The notes beneath the pieces were generated by a model. It saw only the letters and a list, made by a program, of their open reading frames with translations, was not told the origin of the DNA and made no database searches. Both the position numbers and the translations under genes were made by a program. DNA of 64,000 bases, taken from positions 3,224,001 to 3,288,000 of the forward strand of contig NZ_QPER01000002.1 of the NCBI RefSeq assembly GCF_009455635.1, in the 5' to 3' direction. Below, piece by piece: positions 44,675 through 54,427 of this stretch (its first letter is position 1; each line of letters starts with the position of its first letter). The DNA is from Paraburkholderia agricolaris. Its GTDB lineage: Bacteria > Pseudomonadota > Gammaproteobacteria > Burkholderiales > Burkholderiaceae.

Positions 44675-45889
44675 TCAGGCGGGAAGCGACTGGGTCGACT
44701 CCGCTTTCTGCCGTCCGCGAAAGCCGATCAGATGCACGAAGGCCGCAACGCAGGCGAGACCGAGCGGATAAAGCCAGAACGATTTCCAGCTTGCCAGAGC
44801 GAGTCCGCCAGACGCCGCCGGCACGTACGAGTTGTAGAGATGCCCGGCGACCTGAGCGCCGATCAGCATGCCGAGGCCGTAGGTGAAGAACATTACCAGA
44901 CCCTGCGCTTGTCCTTTGGCCGCTGCCCCAGCAATCTTCTCCGTGTAGATGAAGGCGGTCACGAATAGAAAGTCATAACAGATGCCGTGGATCGCTATGC
45001 CGATGAAAACCAGCGTCAGACTCGGCGGCAACGAGCCGGCAGAGTACAAACAGTATCGGACGATCCATCCGATCATGCCCGCCAGAATCATCCATTTATA
45101 GCCGACACGCTTGATCAGGAGGGGGATCAACGCAATCGCCACGAGGTCGCTCAATTGGCCGATGGTCATCACGGTGCCGACCTGCTTGAAGCCGACGGCA
45201 TCGGCGAACGTCGCGGTGTACGCGTAGTAAAACGTCAGCGGCACGGTAATCAACATCATGCACAGCAGCAAAATGACGAATTGCCCATGCTTGAACAGCA
45301 CGAGACCGTCCCGGAAGGAAGAACCTCGTTGTGCGAGAGTCGTAGCGTTCGGCCGTCGTTTCGGCAAAGTCAGGCTGACGAACCCGAGGATCGCCGAGGA
45401 CACGGCAGCGATATCGAAGATCACCGTACTATCCGACAACCCCAGCGATCCGATGAAAAAGCCCGGCACGATCCACCCCACATTGGCGAATATGCGCAGA
45501 TAGGGAAAATTCTCCGCTGTACCCAGATGGTGGAAGGCGACGTTATTGGTCAGCGACAAGGTCGGCATGAAGCACATGTTGTAGACGAACAGCGTGGCCA
45601 GCAGCCAGAACGCGTCATGATGTTCGATCAACGACGGAACCAGCGCGAGCAGCACCGCGCCGATCAGGTGCAGAACGGCCAAAACGCGTTCGGCGCTAAA
45701 GTACCGGTCGATCAGATAGCCGAATAGAAACGGTGTGATCAGCGACGCGACTGGGCCGAGCGAATAAACATTGCCGATCTCGCTGCCCAATCCATGCTTG
45801 CTCAAGACGAGCCCTGCGGTGACGAACCACGCCCCCCAGATAAAAAAGTTGAGAAACATTACCGCGGCGATACGCACATAGACGCTCAT
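44675..45889 (-). CDS. MFS transporter, nucleoside:H+ symporter type
   Basis: The 404-residue protein has about twelve hydrophobic segments and resembles the nucleoside:proton symporter family (NupG/XapB/YegT): MFLNFFIWGAWFVTAG at the start and PFLFGYLIDRYFSAERVLA. It should import a nucleoside-like or heterocyclic compound with protons. It lies between the porin and the amidase on the same strand; the three may form an uptake-and-hydrolysis set. Confidence 0.88.
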   Translation of the reverse strand: MSVYVRIAAVMFLNFFIWGAWFVTAGLVLSKHGLGSEIGNVYSLGPVASLITPFLFGYLIDRYFSAERVLAVLHLIGAVLLALVPSLIEHHDAFWLLATLFVYNMCFMPTLSLTNNVAFHHLGTAENFPYLRIFANVGWIVPGFFIGSLGLSDSTVIFDIAAVSSAILGFVSLTLPKRRPNATTLAQRGSSFRDGLVLFKHGQFVILLLCMMLITVPLTFYYAYTATFADAVGFKQVGTVMTIGQLSDLVAIALIPLLIKRVGYKWMILAGMIGWIVRYCLYSAGSLPPSLTLVFIGIAIHGICYDFLFVTAFIYTEKIAGAAAKGQAQGLVMFFTYGLGMLIGAQVAGHLYNSYVPAASGGLALASWKSFWLYPLGLACVAAFVHLIGFRGRQKAESTQSLPA

Positions 45890-46105
45890 GATGCTTCCTC
45901 TTTAACTGAGGCAGGACGTTGAATGCGGGCCAAGGCACGCGCCGGTATGTCCGGCGGCGACCTCGTCGGCCCCTGAAAAGGCGCACGCCGACGCGACGCC
46001 CAGGCTGCCGAATTGATCTCGAGCAGATGCCATACATTTCCTTCCAAAGCTGTTGATACGACTCGGGGTACCTCAATCGACGTTCGTCAATCGGGTGCAG
46101 ACAAA

Positions 46106-47215
46106 TCAGAAGGTATGTTTCATCGCAATGCGCAGCGCTAATTGACGCCGGTTGCTCGACGCGTCCAGACCGGTGATCTGTGCGACTTGCGCGGCTCCCG
46201 CGGCCTGCTCATAAATGGCCATCGCGTAGAGATCGGTTCGCTTCGACAGGAAATAGTCGGCTAACAGGTTGAACTGGTGGTACTTGGGACTTGCGTCCGT
46301 CGCATTGTTGTCGCCGAAAGTATAGGTGTAGGATCCGAGCACGCTGAACGAAGGTGTCACGTCATAGTGCACTGCGGCCTCGAGATTCTTGAAACTCACG
46401 TTATGTCCCGCATCGCCGCCTTCGAAAAGCGTATTCGTATAACTCAGCAGAAATTTGGCTTGACCCAGCGTGTACGAAGCGCCCACACCCAGGATGTTCT
46501 CGTACTTCGCCGCTGCCAGATAACTTCCGTACACGGTGTTGGTGAACGCAGCGCTGTTTTGCAGGTAGCTATTCAGTCCGCTCGCAGGACTGTTTGCACG
46601 AAGGTAAGCAGCGCCGACCCCAAACGGTCCGTACGAGTAGTTCGCACCCGCACTCCACATCCCGTTTTTGTTGAACTGCCCCGGAATGCCGCCAAGGCTA
46701 TATACCCCACCGAAGGTCAGACCGCCATAGTTCACGCTTTTGTACTTGATGGTGTTGGTCTCCACCACACTGTTGTCGGTATTGTCGACGTCCAGAGGGT
46801 GTGCAAAGTACAAGCCTGCATAGCCGCCATTCGACGTGTACGGAGCAACGTAATCGACGATCGAATCGTATTGAACACCCATCGTGAGCGTGCCGAATTG
46901 GCTGCTGGCGAGACCGACATAAGCTTGTCGCGTGAATTCGGCGTTGTTTCCATAGCCTTGCCCAGTGAATCCGCTAAAGCCGCTTTCGAGCTTAAACACG
47001 GTTTTCAATCCGCCGCCCAGATCCTCAGCTCCCGTCAAGCCCCAATGACTGCCGACCGGCACACCGCTTACCGCCTGAACGCTGCTCTTACCACCTTGAT
47101 TCGTGGAATACGTGAGACCTGAATCAATCAGACCGTACAGCGTGACACTGCTTTGCGCCGATGCTCCACATGCATAAGCAAAAACTGCAAGACCAAAAAC
47201 AAAACGCGAGTTCAC
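46106..47215 (-). CDS. Outer-membrane porin (Burkholderia type)
   Basis: 369 residues with a signal peptide (MNSRFVFGLAVFAYACGASA, cut before QSSVTLYG) and a 16-strand trimeric-porin pattern typical of Gram-negative porins: SSVTLYGLIDSGL at the start, GLTGAEDLGGGLKTVFKLE, and the terminal Phe after AMKHT. It should let small solutes through the outer membrane. It faces the RpiR gene at 47506 across a divergent gap holding the RpiR-type palindrome. Confidence 0.93.
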   Translation of the reverse strand: MNSRFVFGLAVFAYACGASAQSSVTLYGLIDSGLTYSTNQGGKSSVQAVSGVPVGSHWGLTGAEDLGGGLKTVFKLESGFSGFTGQGYGNNAEFTRQAYVGLASSQFGTLTMGVQYDSIVDYVAPYTSNGGYAGLYFAHPLDVDNTDNSVVETNTIKYKSVNYGGLTFGGVYSLGGIPGQFNKNGMWSAGANYSYGPFGVGAAYLRANSPASGLNSYLQNSAAFTNTVYGSYLAAAKYENILGVGASYTLGQAKFLLSYTNTLFEGGDAGHNVSFKNLEAAVHYDVTPSFSVLGSYTYTFGDNNATDASPKYHQFNLLADYFLSKRTDLYAMAIYEQAAGAAQVAQITGLDASSNRRQLALRIAMKHTF

Positions 47216-47469
47216 TTTTCATCTCCAAGAGTGGTTGCATAGGTGACATACGCGGCAATCTCCGGTGACGGAATCGAGCCGTAATGTCACGTCAATTTTT
47301 TGTAGTAATACTAAGCAAAGTGTGTCGATTGGCACATTTCCAGATGCTCCTTCCATAACGCTGCTCAACGATACTCAGTACCTTGCTAACATGCGTCTTT
47401 CGAGACCCTCTTCCTTCAATCAGGTCACGCGGCCACTTGACTGTGACCGTGGAACAAGCTTAAGTAGAG

Positions 47470-47483
47470 GAAAAATATTTTTC
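47470..47483. promoter_or_regulatory. Palindrome GAAAAATATTTTTC upstream of the RpiR gene
   Basis: A perfect 14-bp palindrome 23-36 bp upstream of the RpiR ATG. It is the core of the longer palindrome at 57490-57513 in the permease/N-formylglutamate amidohydrolase promoter. The position suggests autoregulation by the RpiR protein (inference). Confidence 0.55.
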
Positions 47484-47505
47484 AATAGGTAAAAACGTGT
47501 CGATC

Positions 47506-48381
47506 ATGAAAAAAACATCTCAGACGCTGCTTGACCGCTTACGTTCGTCACTCCAGGCCCTCAGTCCTGCCGAGAAGCGGGTAGCGATGACCTTGATAGC
47601 GGATTTTCCGATCACAGGCTTGAAGACCGTGGTCGAGATTGCGAACGCGGCGGGCGTGAGCGCCGCGACCGTATCGCGCTTCGCGGAAACGATCGGCTTT
47701 TCGAGCTTTCCCGAGTTTCAGCGCGCGTTGCACGGCGACGTGGTAGCCCGCTTCTCGTCGCCCGGTGCCCTATTCGACAGGCTCCCGGAGCCTGCGCCGG
47801 ACGCGGGCGATCCGGCCAAAGCCACGCGCCTGTTTACGCGACTCATCAGTCAGACCATGGATTCGCTAAACATGGACGAGGTCCGCTCCTTCGTTGAAAA
47901 GCTCGCCGACCCCAAGCGGACGATCTACTTTCTGGGTGGCAGGCAAAGCACATCGATCGCGCGCTACTTCCATCAATTACTGCACAACTTACGCGGCCGC
48001 ACGGTATTCATCGACGCCGTGGACACTGCCGCCATCGACATGCTGCTGGAACTCGATGCGCGCGCCACGCTGGTCGCGTTCGATTTCCGCCGCTATCAGC
48101 AGGACACGGCGAATTTCGTGCAAGCCGCAGCCGCGCGTAAGGCACAGATCGTTCTGATTACCGATCCGTACATGTCGCCGGCCGTCAAATACGCCAGCCA
48201 GGCATTCATTTGCCAGACAGAAACCGGCTTCCCATTCGACGGCTATACCAGTGCGCTGGCGCTCGTCGACTTCTTCATGCATCAGATCTTCGTCACGAGC
48301 GGTGAAAAAGTTCACGACCGGATCTCGCGACTCGAAGGCGTACGAGAGGAATTCGGACTTGAATACGTGTTGAAGCAATGA
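47506..48381 (+). CDS. MurR/RpiR-family transcriptional regulator
   Basis: ATG 47506 is preferred; a GTG at 47497 in frame adds three residues. The 291-residue product has an N-terminal HTH_6 domain (about 1-77; VEIANAAGVSAATVSRFAET) and a C-terminal SIS domain (about 125-265; RTIYFLGGRQSTSIARYF). The SIS domain senses sugar phosphates or other small ligands. The gene is convergent with P5C dehydrogenase and shares a hairpin with it. Confidence 0.93.
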   Translation: MKKTSQTLLDRLRSSLQALSPAEKRVAMTLIADFPITGLKTVVEIANAAGVSAATVSRFAETIGFSSFPEFQRALHGDVVARFSSPGALFDRLPEPAPDAGDPAKATRLFTRLISQTMDSLNMDEVRSFVEKLADPKRTIYFLGGRQSTSIARYFHQLLHNLRGRTVFIDAVDTAAIDMLLELDARATLVAFDFRRYQQDTANFVQAAAARKAQIVLITDPYMSPAVKYASQAFICQTETGFPFDGYTSALALVDFFMHQIFVTSGEKVHDRISRLEGVREEFGLEYVLKQ

Positions 48382-48408
48382 GCGGCGCGACGTCGGCGTC
48401 GCGCCGCT
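48381..48408. terminator. Bidirectional hairpin between convergent RpiR and P5C dehydrogenase genes
   Basis: An 11-bp perfect stem (AGCGGCGCGAC / GTCGCGCCGCT) with a 6-nt loop starts at the last base of the RpiR stop. It sits where both genes end. No T-run is present. Confidence 0.6.
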
Positions 48409-48414
48409 GCGCCC

Positions 48415-50034
48415 TTAGAGCGCGACCATGTGAGGATAGGCATATGAGCGGTCGGCGATGCGCGTCTCCTTGATGGTCCGCGGCGACACCCAGCGCAGCA
48501 GGTTAAGCGGCGAGCCCGCCTTGTCGTTGGTGCCGCTGCGGCGCGCTCCACCGAACGGCTGCTGTCCGACCACGGCGCCAGTCGGCTTGTCGTTGATATA
48601 GAAATTGCCCGCGGAGAAGCGCAACGCGTCGCGCGCCGATGCGAGCGCACTGCGCTCCTGCGCGAACACGGCGCCGGTCAACGCGTACGGACTAGTTTCG
48701 TCGACGAGACGCAGCACCTCGTCCCATTTGGCGTCCGGATAAACATACACGCTCAGCACCGGACCGAAGATCTCTTCCCGCATCGTCACGGCCAGCGGAT
48801 CGCTTGCTTCGATCACCGTCGGCTCGATGAAATATCCGCTCTCGTCGTCGCTCGATCCGCCAGCCACAATTTGCGTCACGGCATCGGACTTCGCCACGTC
48901 CAGATAACCGTTGATCCTCGAGAATGCTTTGCGATCGATCACCGCGCTTATGAAATTCTCGAAATCCGTCACCCGTCCCGCCCTGATTTCGGCAACCGCC
49001 GCCACGAGGCGCTCCTTGACCGCCGGCCAAAGCGACGAAGGGATGTATGCGCGCGACGCCGCGCTGCATTTCTGTCCCTGGTATTCGAACGCACCGCGGA
49101 TCAACGCGATGCTGAGCGTGTCGACGTCGGCGGAGCGGTGCGCAAGTACGAAGTCCTTCCCGCCAGTTTCACCGACAAGACGCGGATAACCGCGGTACAG
49201 AGGTAAGTTGATCGATGCCGAGCGCCACAGCGAATCGAACACCGTCGTGGAACCCGTGAAATGCAGCCCGGCGAATTCGCTCGACGCCAGCACGGCTTGC
49301 GTGACGGTCGCCGCGTCACCAGGAACGAAATTGATGACGCCAGGCGGCAATCCGGCTTCTTCCAGCAATTGGAGGAACAGGTAGTTGCTAAGCGCCGCAG
49401 TCGCCGCCGGCTTCCATACGACTGTGTTGCCCATCAGCGCCGGGGCGCACGCGAGGTTGCCGCCGATCGCCGTGAAGTTGAACGGCGTTACCGCGTAGAC
49501 GAAGCCTTCGAGCGGCCGGTATTCGAGCGAATTACCGACGCCTTTTGACGACACCGGTTGCATTGACTGAATCTGACGTGCAAAGCTCACATTGAAACGC
49601 AAGAAATCGATCAATTCACAAGCCGAGTCGATCTCCGCTTGTTGCACCGTCTTGCCCTGGCCGAGCATGGTTGCCGCGTTCAGACGTTGGCGCCAAGGTC
49701 CCGCGAGCAGGTCCGCTGCTTTCAGAAACACGGCCGCGCGGTCCTCGAATGACCAGCGAGACCAATCGCACTGAGCTTCGACAGCGGCGTCGATCGCGCG
49801 CCCGACTTCCGGCAAACCGGCCTGCGCTACCTGTGCGAGCACATGAGCGTGCTGATCGGGACGCGTGACTGCTACCGTATCGCCCGAGACAATGCGGCGC
49901 GCGCCGACGACCACCGGAATTTCAACGACCGCGGACAACTGGGTATTCAATTCGGCACTCAGAATGGAGCGTTCGTCCGAACCGGGACGGTACGTCAGAA
50001 CCGGTTCATTGACCGGTAATATTTCGTTGTTCAT
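48415..50034 (-). CDS. pruA: L-glutamate gamma-semialdehyde (P5C) dehydrogenase
   Basis: The 539-residue protein matches the stand-alone P5C dehydrogenase family rather than the RocA-like enzyme at 4630: QGKTVQQAEIDSACELIDFL, VTPFNFTAIGGNLA, LVGETGGKDFVLAH, YQGQKCSAASRAYIP with the catalytic Cys, and PFGGARRSGTNDKAGSP near the C-terminus. It oxidises glutamate semialdehyde to glutamate with NAD. It is the last gene of the long minus-strand train and would deliver the final glutamate if the substrate is a proline- or glutamate-type amine (inference). Confidence 0.92.
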   Translation of the reverse strand: MNNEILPVNEPVLTYRPGSDERSILSAELNTQLSAVVEIPVVVGARRIVSGDTVAVTRPDQHAHVLAQVAQAGLPEVGRAIDAAVEAQCDWSRWSFEDRAAVFLKAADLLAGPWRQRLNAATMLGQGKTVQQAEIDSACELIDFLRFNVSFARQIQSMQPVSSKGVGNSLEYRPLEGFVYAVTPFNFTAIGGNLACAPALMGNTVVWKPAATAALSNYLFLQLLEEAGLPPGVINFVPGDAATVTQAVLASSEFAGLHFTGSTTVFDSLWRSASINLPLYRGYPRLVGETGGKDFVLAHRSADVDTLSIALIRGAFEYQGQKCSAASRAYIPSSLWPAVKERLVAAVAEIRAGRVTDFENFISAVIDRKAFSRINGYLDVAKSDAVTQIVAGGSSDDESGYFIEPTVIEASDPLAVTMREEIFGPVLSVYVYPDAKWDEVLRLVDETSPYALTGAVFAQERSALASARDALRFSAGNFYINDKPTGAVVGQQPFGGARRSGTNDKAGSPLNLLRWVSPRTIKETRIADRSYAYPHMVAL

Positions 50035-50081
50035 ATCATGTCCAGAAAAGATGGATGCGCGAGAAACGTGCCGGAGACCGG

Positions 50082-51773
50082 CTACATATTCGGATAATTC
50101 GGACCGCCACCACCTTCAGGCGTCACCCAGACGATGTTCTGGGTCGGGTCCTTGATATCGCAGGTCTTGCAGTGCACGCAGTTCTGCGCGTTGATCACGA
50201 GCCGCTCGCTGCCGTCGTCGTTCTTCACGAACTCATAGACTGCGGCCGGGCAGTAGCGCGATTCCGGACCGGCATAGGTCTGCCAGTTCACATTCACCGG
50301 CACCGAAGGGTCTTTCAGCGTCAGGTGATCCGGCTGGTTCTCTTCATGATTCGTGTTCGAAATGAACACCGACGAGAGCCGGTCGAACGTCAGCTTGCCA
50401 TCCGGCTTCGGATAGACAATCTGCTTGCACTGCGATGCGGGTTTGAGCATCTCGTGATCGGAATGCTGGTGATGCAGCGTCCACGGCACATTGCCGCCCA
50501 GCAGCTTCTGCTCGATGCCGACCATCAGCGTACCGAGGTACAGGCCCTTGCTCATCCACTGCTTGAAGTTGCGCGCGCGATGCAGTTCCGTGTGCAGCCA
50601 CGAAGTCTTGAACGACTCCGGATAGGCCGTCAATTCATCGCTGGTGCGGCCAGCCTGCACGGCCTCAAATGCGGCATCGGCGGCCAGCATGCCGGTCTTG
50701 ATCGCCGCATGCGAGCCCTTGATCCGCGATGCGTTCAGGAAGCCCGCATCGTCGCCGACCAGTGCGCCGCCCGGGAACACCAGCTTCGGCAACGACATCA
50801 GCCCGCCTGCGGTGATGGCCCGTGCGCCGTACGACACCCGCTTGCCGCCTTCCAGAATCGCCCGGATGGCCGGATGCGTCTTGTAGCGCTGGAATTCCTC
50901 GAACGGCGACAGGTACGGATTCGTGTAGCCGAGGCCGACCACGAAGCCCACCACCACCTGGTTGTTGTCCATGTGATAGAGGAACGAGCCGCCGTACGTG
51001 TCGTTCTCCAGCGGCCAGCCGGCGGTGTGCATCACCAGACCCGGCTTGTGCTTCACCGGATCGATTTCCCACAGCTCCTTGATGCCGATCCCGTAGACCT
51101 GCGGATCGACGCCTTCGCGCAGCTTGAACTTGTCGTTCAGCTGGCGGCCCAGGTGCCCACGCGCGCCTTCGCAGAACAGCGTGTACTTCGCGTGCAACTC
51201 CATGCCGAGCTGGAAGTTCTCGGTCGGCTCGCCATCCTTGCCGATGCCCAGATTGCCGGTGGCGACACCTTTGACCGAGCCGTCGTCGTTATACAGAATC
51301 TCGGCGGCGGGAAAGCCCGGGAAAATCTCGACGCCGAGCGCCTCGGCCTGCTGACCCAGCCAGCGCGTGACGTTCGCGAGGCTCACCACGTAGTTGCCGT
51401 GGTTCTTGAAGTTGTCCGGCAGCGCCCAGACCGGCACGCTTTTAGACCCGGTTTCGGTCAGGAACAGGAATTTGTCTTCGGTCACGTCCACCGTCAGCGG
51501 CGCGCCTTTTTCTTTCCAGTCAGGGATCAGTTCGGTGATCGCGCGCGGATCCATCACCGCGCCCGACAGGATATGAGCCCCGATCTCCGAGCCTTTTTCC
51601 AGTACGCACACGCCAATCTCGACGCCTTTCTCAGCCGCCAGCTGCTTCAGGCGGATCGCCGCGGACAGGCCAGCCGGGCCGCCGCCGACGATCACGACGT
51701 CGTATTCCATCGACTCGCGAATCACCGCCGAATCGGCGGCAGCGCGCGAGTTATCGTTTCCTACGAAACCCAT
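50082..51773 (-). CDS. Electron transfer flavoprotein-ubiquinone oxidoreductase
   Basis: 563 residues. An FAD motif (VVIVGGGPAGLSAAIRLK, about 27-44), a quinone-binding middle part and a C-terminal 4Fe-4S segment (NCVHCKTCDIKDPTQ) are all present, as in ETF-QO. It passes electrons from reduced ETF to ubiquinone in the membrane. It is 24 bp downstream of the amidohydrolase gene. Placement in this catabolic train implies that one of its dehydrogenases uses ETF; the trimethylamine-dehydrogenase-like protein is the obvious donor. Confidence 0.95.
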   Translation of the reverse strand: MGFVGNDNSRAAADSAVIRESMEYDVVIVGGGPAGLSAAIRLKQLAAEKGVEIGVCVLEKGSEIGAHILSGAVMDPRAITELIPDWKEKGAPLTVDVTEDKFLFLTETGSKSVPVWALPDNFKNHGNYVVSLANVTRWLGQQAEALGVEIFPGFPAAEILYNDDGSVKGVATGNLGIGKDGEPTENFQLGMELHAKYTLFCEGARGHLGRQLNDKFKLREGVDPQVYGIGIKELWEIDPVKHKPGLVMHTAGWPLENDTYGGSFLYHMDNNQVVVGFVVGLGYTNPYLSPFEEFQRYKTHPAIRAILEGGKRVSYGARAITAGGLMSLPKLVFPGGALVGDDAGFLNASRIKGSHAAIKTGMLAADAAFEAVQAGRTSDELTAYPESFKTSWLHTELHRARNFKQWMSKGLYLGTLMVGIEQKLLGGNVPWTLHHQHSDHEMLKPASQCKQIVYPKPDGKLTFDRLSSVFISNTNHEENQPDHLTLKDPSVPVNVNWQTYAGPESRYCPAAVYEFVKNDDGSERLVINAQNCVHCKTCDIKDPTQNIVWVTPEGGGGPNYPNM

Positions 51774-51797
51774 AATGTCACCTGTCGACTCTCGGTC

Positions 51798-52967
51798 TCA
51801 CAAGCACAGTTCAGGCAGCGAAAGATCGAGGGACCTGTCTACACCTTCGAGCGGATAGATACGCCGCGCATTGCGAAAGGCGACAGAAGCCGCAATCTGC
51901 TCGGCGTCCTTTGTTGTACACGCGCCAGCGGCGACCCACTCATCCAGCACGATACCGAGCGTTTTGCGGAACTGCAGCGCGCCAAGAAAATGCAATTCAG
52001 GCAGACCGAATGCGTCCGAACTGAACAGCTGCTTCGAGAACGGCCCCATCTCCATCGCATGCCGCATCGCGGTCGTTGCCGACGGACCTAGAAAATTTAG
52101 GATCGCGCCAACGTCGTAATACACGTTCTGGAAAATTTCCGAGAGCCACCCTGCTTCGCGAATGAACGGATAGTTGTGCAACAACGTCACGGGCACGCCG
52201 GCCTCCTCCGTCAATTTCAGAAAGTCTGTGAAGTGCGTCGGATCGCATGCGTGCATGTAGACGTCGGGATCGCCGAATCCGACATGCAATTGCAGCGGAA
52301 ACTGCTTCTCCTGGCAAATATCGAGGCCGAGAAAAAGACCGAAGCGCAGTAATACCGGGTCCATCAGACGAGGGGCGTCATCGCCCATCGAAGCAAGCCA
52401 CCGACCTGCTGCGGCTTCGACTTCCTGCGCCGATGGCCGCGTCTGATCGATCTTGAATGTGGCGCGATAGGCGACCACGCTCTTCAGACCGACCGCGTTG
52501 ACGACACGGCTGCGCAACTCCGCTTCGCAACGTCTCGCGAAACCAGCGGCATCGCCGTTGCGCGCCACGCTTTCGATGACCGCCTCGATGCGCACCACCT
52601 CGCGGGCCGCGGCCGCACCGAGCCGACCCACCTCGACGGTGTCCGTGAGGCGAGCCGATCGGTGTCCGGTGTCCACAAGATACGTGGCGATGCCAGACGC
52701 GCGCAGCAGGCGCCGCGACACTTCTTCCGCGCCGAGCTCGAGACGCCGGGCCACGTACGCATCCGGGTCGACGAACGGGTCGAGGTCCAGCACCGGCGCG
52801 CAGTGACGGCGGATCAACAATCCGAGGGGCTTGTCGAAGTGACTGGTGCCGGGCGTGGGCGGCCGGTAGCTTTCCGACATCAGCCCCTCAAGTCCTTTCC
52901 GGTCGAGATCGCTCTTGATGGTGCCGTGGCAGTGATGGTCAACGAGTGGCAAATTGAGATCGATCAT
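51798..52967 (-). CDS. Amidohydrolase family protein (FluG N-terminal type)
   Basis: The 389-residue TIM-barrel protein has an N-terminal metal motif (LVDHHCHG), His/Asp ligands later (LQLHVGFGD, LLHNYPF, FSSDAFGLPE), and is 9 bp downstream of a glutamine-synthetase-like gene. In FluG-type proteins these two domains are fused, amidohydrolase first. Adjacent genes therefore suggest a two-protein version of that system. Reaction unknown; hydrolysis of a gamma-glutamyl or amide bond is plausible (inference). Confidence 0.83.
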   Translation of the reverse strand: MIDLNLPLVDHHCHGTIKSDLDRKGLEGLMSESYRPPTPGTSHFDKPLGLLIRRHCAPVLDLDPFVDPDAYVARRLELGAEEVSRRLLRASGIATYLVDTGHRSARLTDTVEVGRLGAAAAREVVRIEAVIESVARNGDAAGFARRCEAELRSRVVNAVGLKSVVAYRATFKIDQTRPSAQEVEAAAGRWLASMGDDAPRLMDPVLLRFGLFLGLDICQEKQFPLQLHVGFGDPDVYMHACDPTHFTDFLKLTEEAGVPVTLLHNYPFIREAGWLSEIFQNVYYDVGAILNFLGPSATTAMRHAMEMGPFSKQLFSSDAFGLPELHFLGALQFRKTLGIVLDEWVAAGACTTKDAEQIAASVAFRNARRIYPLEGVDRSLDLSLPELCL

Positions 52968-52976
52968 TGCATGTCT

Positions 52977-54287
52977 CTAGTAGATGTTGCGGTAAATGGC
53001 GCAGAGTTCTTCCGGCGATTTATCCTGCACGGCCGCGATCTCCGATCGCTTCACGCTTTGGAACGCGTCGTGCAGCAGAGGCGGCATCCAGGAGCGCGCT
53101 TCTGTGTCGTTAGCCAGTGCATCAAGCGCTTCGAGGAGGCTGGCGGGCAGCGGCGCGATACTGAGCGAGCGGCGCTCCTCGTCGGATAGATCGGCGGGGT
53201 CGCGATCGACCATCGGCGGCAGCGGAAGCTTGTCGCGAATGCCGCTGAGGCCCGCGTAGGCAAGCATGCCGATGAGCAGATACGGATTGCACAGACCGTC
53301 CGGCGGACGGAATTCCAGATTAATCGCACGTGCGCGATCTGTCTCGTCGCGCGACGCTGGCGGGCAAACGCGAATCGCAGCCTCGCGGTTTTGCAGGCCG
53401 AATGAGCCGTAGCCGCAACTCCAGTGGTGCGGACCGAGGCGCAGATACGAGACGGGTGCCGGCGCCGCGATCGCGCAAATGGCGGACATGTGCCGCATGA
53501 TGCCCGCGACGAATGAACTGGCCAGCGGCGAAATCAGCGCGGGAGAGTCGCGATCGTAAAGAACCGGCTTGCCGGCTGCATCGATGAAGCTGAAATGGAC
53601 GTGTTGACCGTTGCCGACTTCATTCGGTGCGGGCTTCGGCGCAAACGTGATCCTCACGTCCTGGCGGCGTGCGACTTCGCGCAGCACTTCGCGAATCATC
53701 ACCGCGCGATCCGGGCCCGCCATGCCCGCGGCGGGCCCGCAAGCGATTTCGAGCTGCCCCGCGCCGAATTCCGGTTCGACTGTCTGCGGATCCAGCCCGG
53801 CTTCCCGCAACGCGAACACGGCCGCGTCGAAAAATTTCGCTGAGGTCCGGAATGCATCGAGCGTGTACACTGGCCGTGCCGAGACTTCCGGTTCGCCGAG
53901 CCGCGTGAACTCGAACTCGAACGCGCTAAGCATGGTCCAGCCGGTTTCCTGGCGCAACGCGCCCAACGCAGCTTCGCAAAACGAGCGCGGACAACAATCC
54001 CAAGGCCTGCCGTCCCGATCGATCGAGCGTGTCAGCACCATGTTGAACATGGGCCACCCATCACGCGCGGCCAGCATCGCATTGGCGCCGACCGGCACCT
54101 GCCGCACCTCGTCGAGCGGACCCCACGGATTGTCCGCAACCGTGCCGAAAGGCAGAATCGCCTGTCCGGCGGAAGGCCAGCCTACCCCGTAACGGCCGGC
54201 AGCACTGAGCTGGTCCTGCAGTACCGACCTGCACCGGACTAGACCAGTGAGATCGCACCAACTCAACATCGCCACGTCTCCGTTCAT
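52977..54287 (-). CDS. Glutamine-synthetase-family ligase
   Basis: ATG 54287 with AAGGAG upstream gives 436 residues. Fold hallmarks are present: SAFEFEFTRLGEPE, NGQHVHFSFIDAAGKP (His/metal region), NLEFRPPDGLCNPYLL. The sequence is closer to gamma-glutamylation ligases (PuuA, GmaS, FluG C-terminal) than to biosynthetic GlnA: the usual Tyr-adenylylation loop is not visible. It probably joins glutamate to an amine, or acts in the reverse sense, with the neighbouring amidohydrolase. Confidence 0.85.
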   Translation of the reverse strand: MNGDVAMLSWCDLTGLVRCRSVLQDQLSAAGRYGVGWPSAGQAILPFGTVADNPWGPLDEVRQVPVGANAMLAARDGWPMFNMVLTRSIDRDGRPWDCCPRSFCEAALGALRQETGWTMLSAFEFEFTRLGEPEVSARPVYTLDAFRTSAKFFDAAVFALREAGLDPQTVEPEFGAGQLEIACGPAAGMAGPDRAVMIREVLREVARRQDVRITFAPKPAPNEVGNGQHVHFSFIDAAGKPVLYDRDSPALISPLASSFVAGIMRHMSAICAIAAPAPVSYLRLGPHHWSCGYGSFGLQNREAAIRVCPPASRDETDRARAINLEFRPPDGLCNPYLLIGMLAYAGLSGIRDKLPLPPMVDRDPADLSDEERRSLSIAPLPASLLEALDALANDTEARSWMPPLLHDAFQSVKRSEIAAVQDKSPEELCAIYRNIY

Positions 54288-54427
54288 TTCAACTCCTTCG
54301 TGTTCCACTGCAAATCAAATGACCTGGCACGTATTCAATCTACTAGTTCAATCGCCTGCATCAGCGAATCTGTTCTCTCGACAGCCACGGGCTCAGGGCG
54401 AAAATTGGGACTCGCCCCAGATACTGC

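Noticed and set aside
50055..52091. 678-residue plus-strand open frame
   Set aside because: It is antisense to ETF-QO and the amidohydrolase; a shadow frame.
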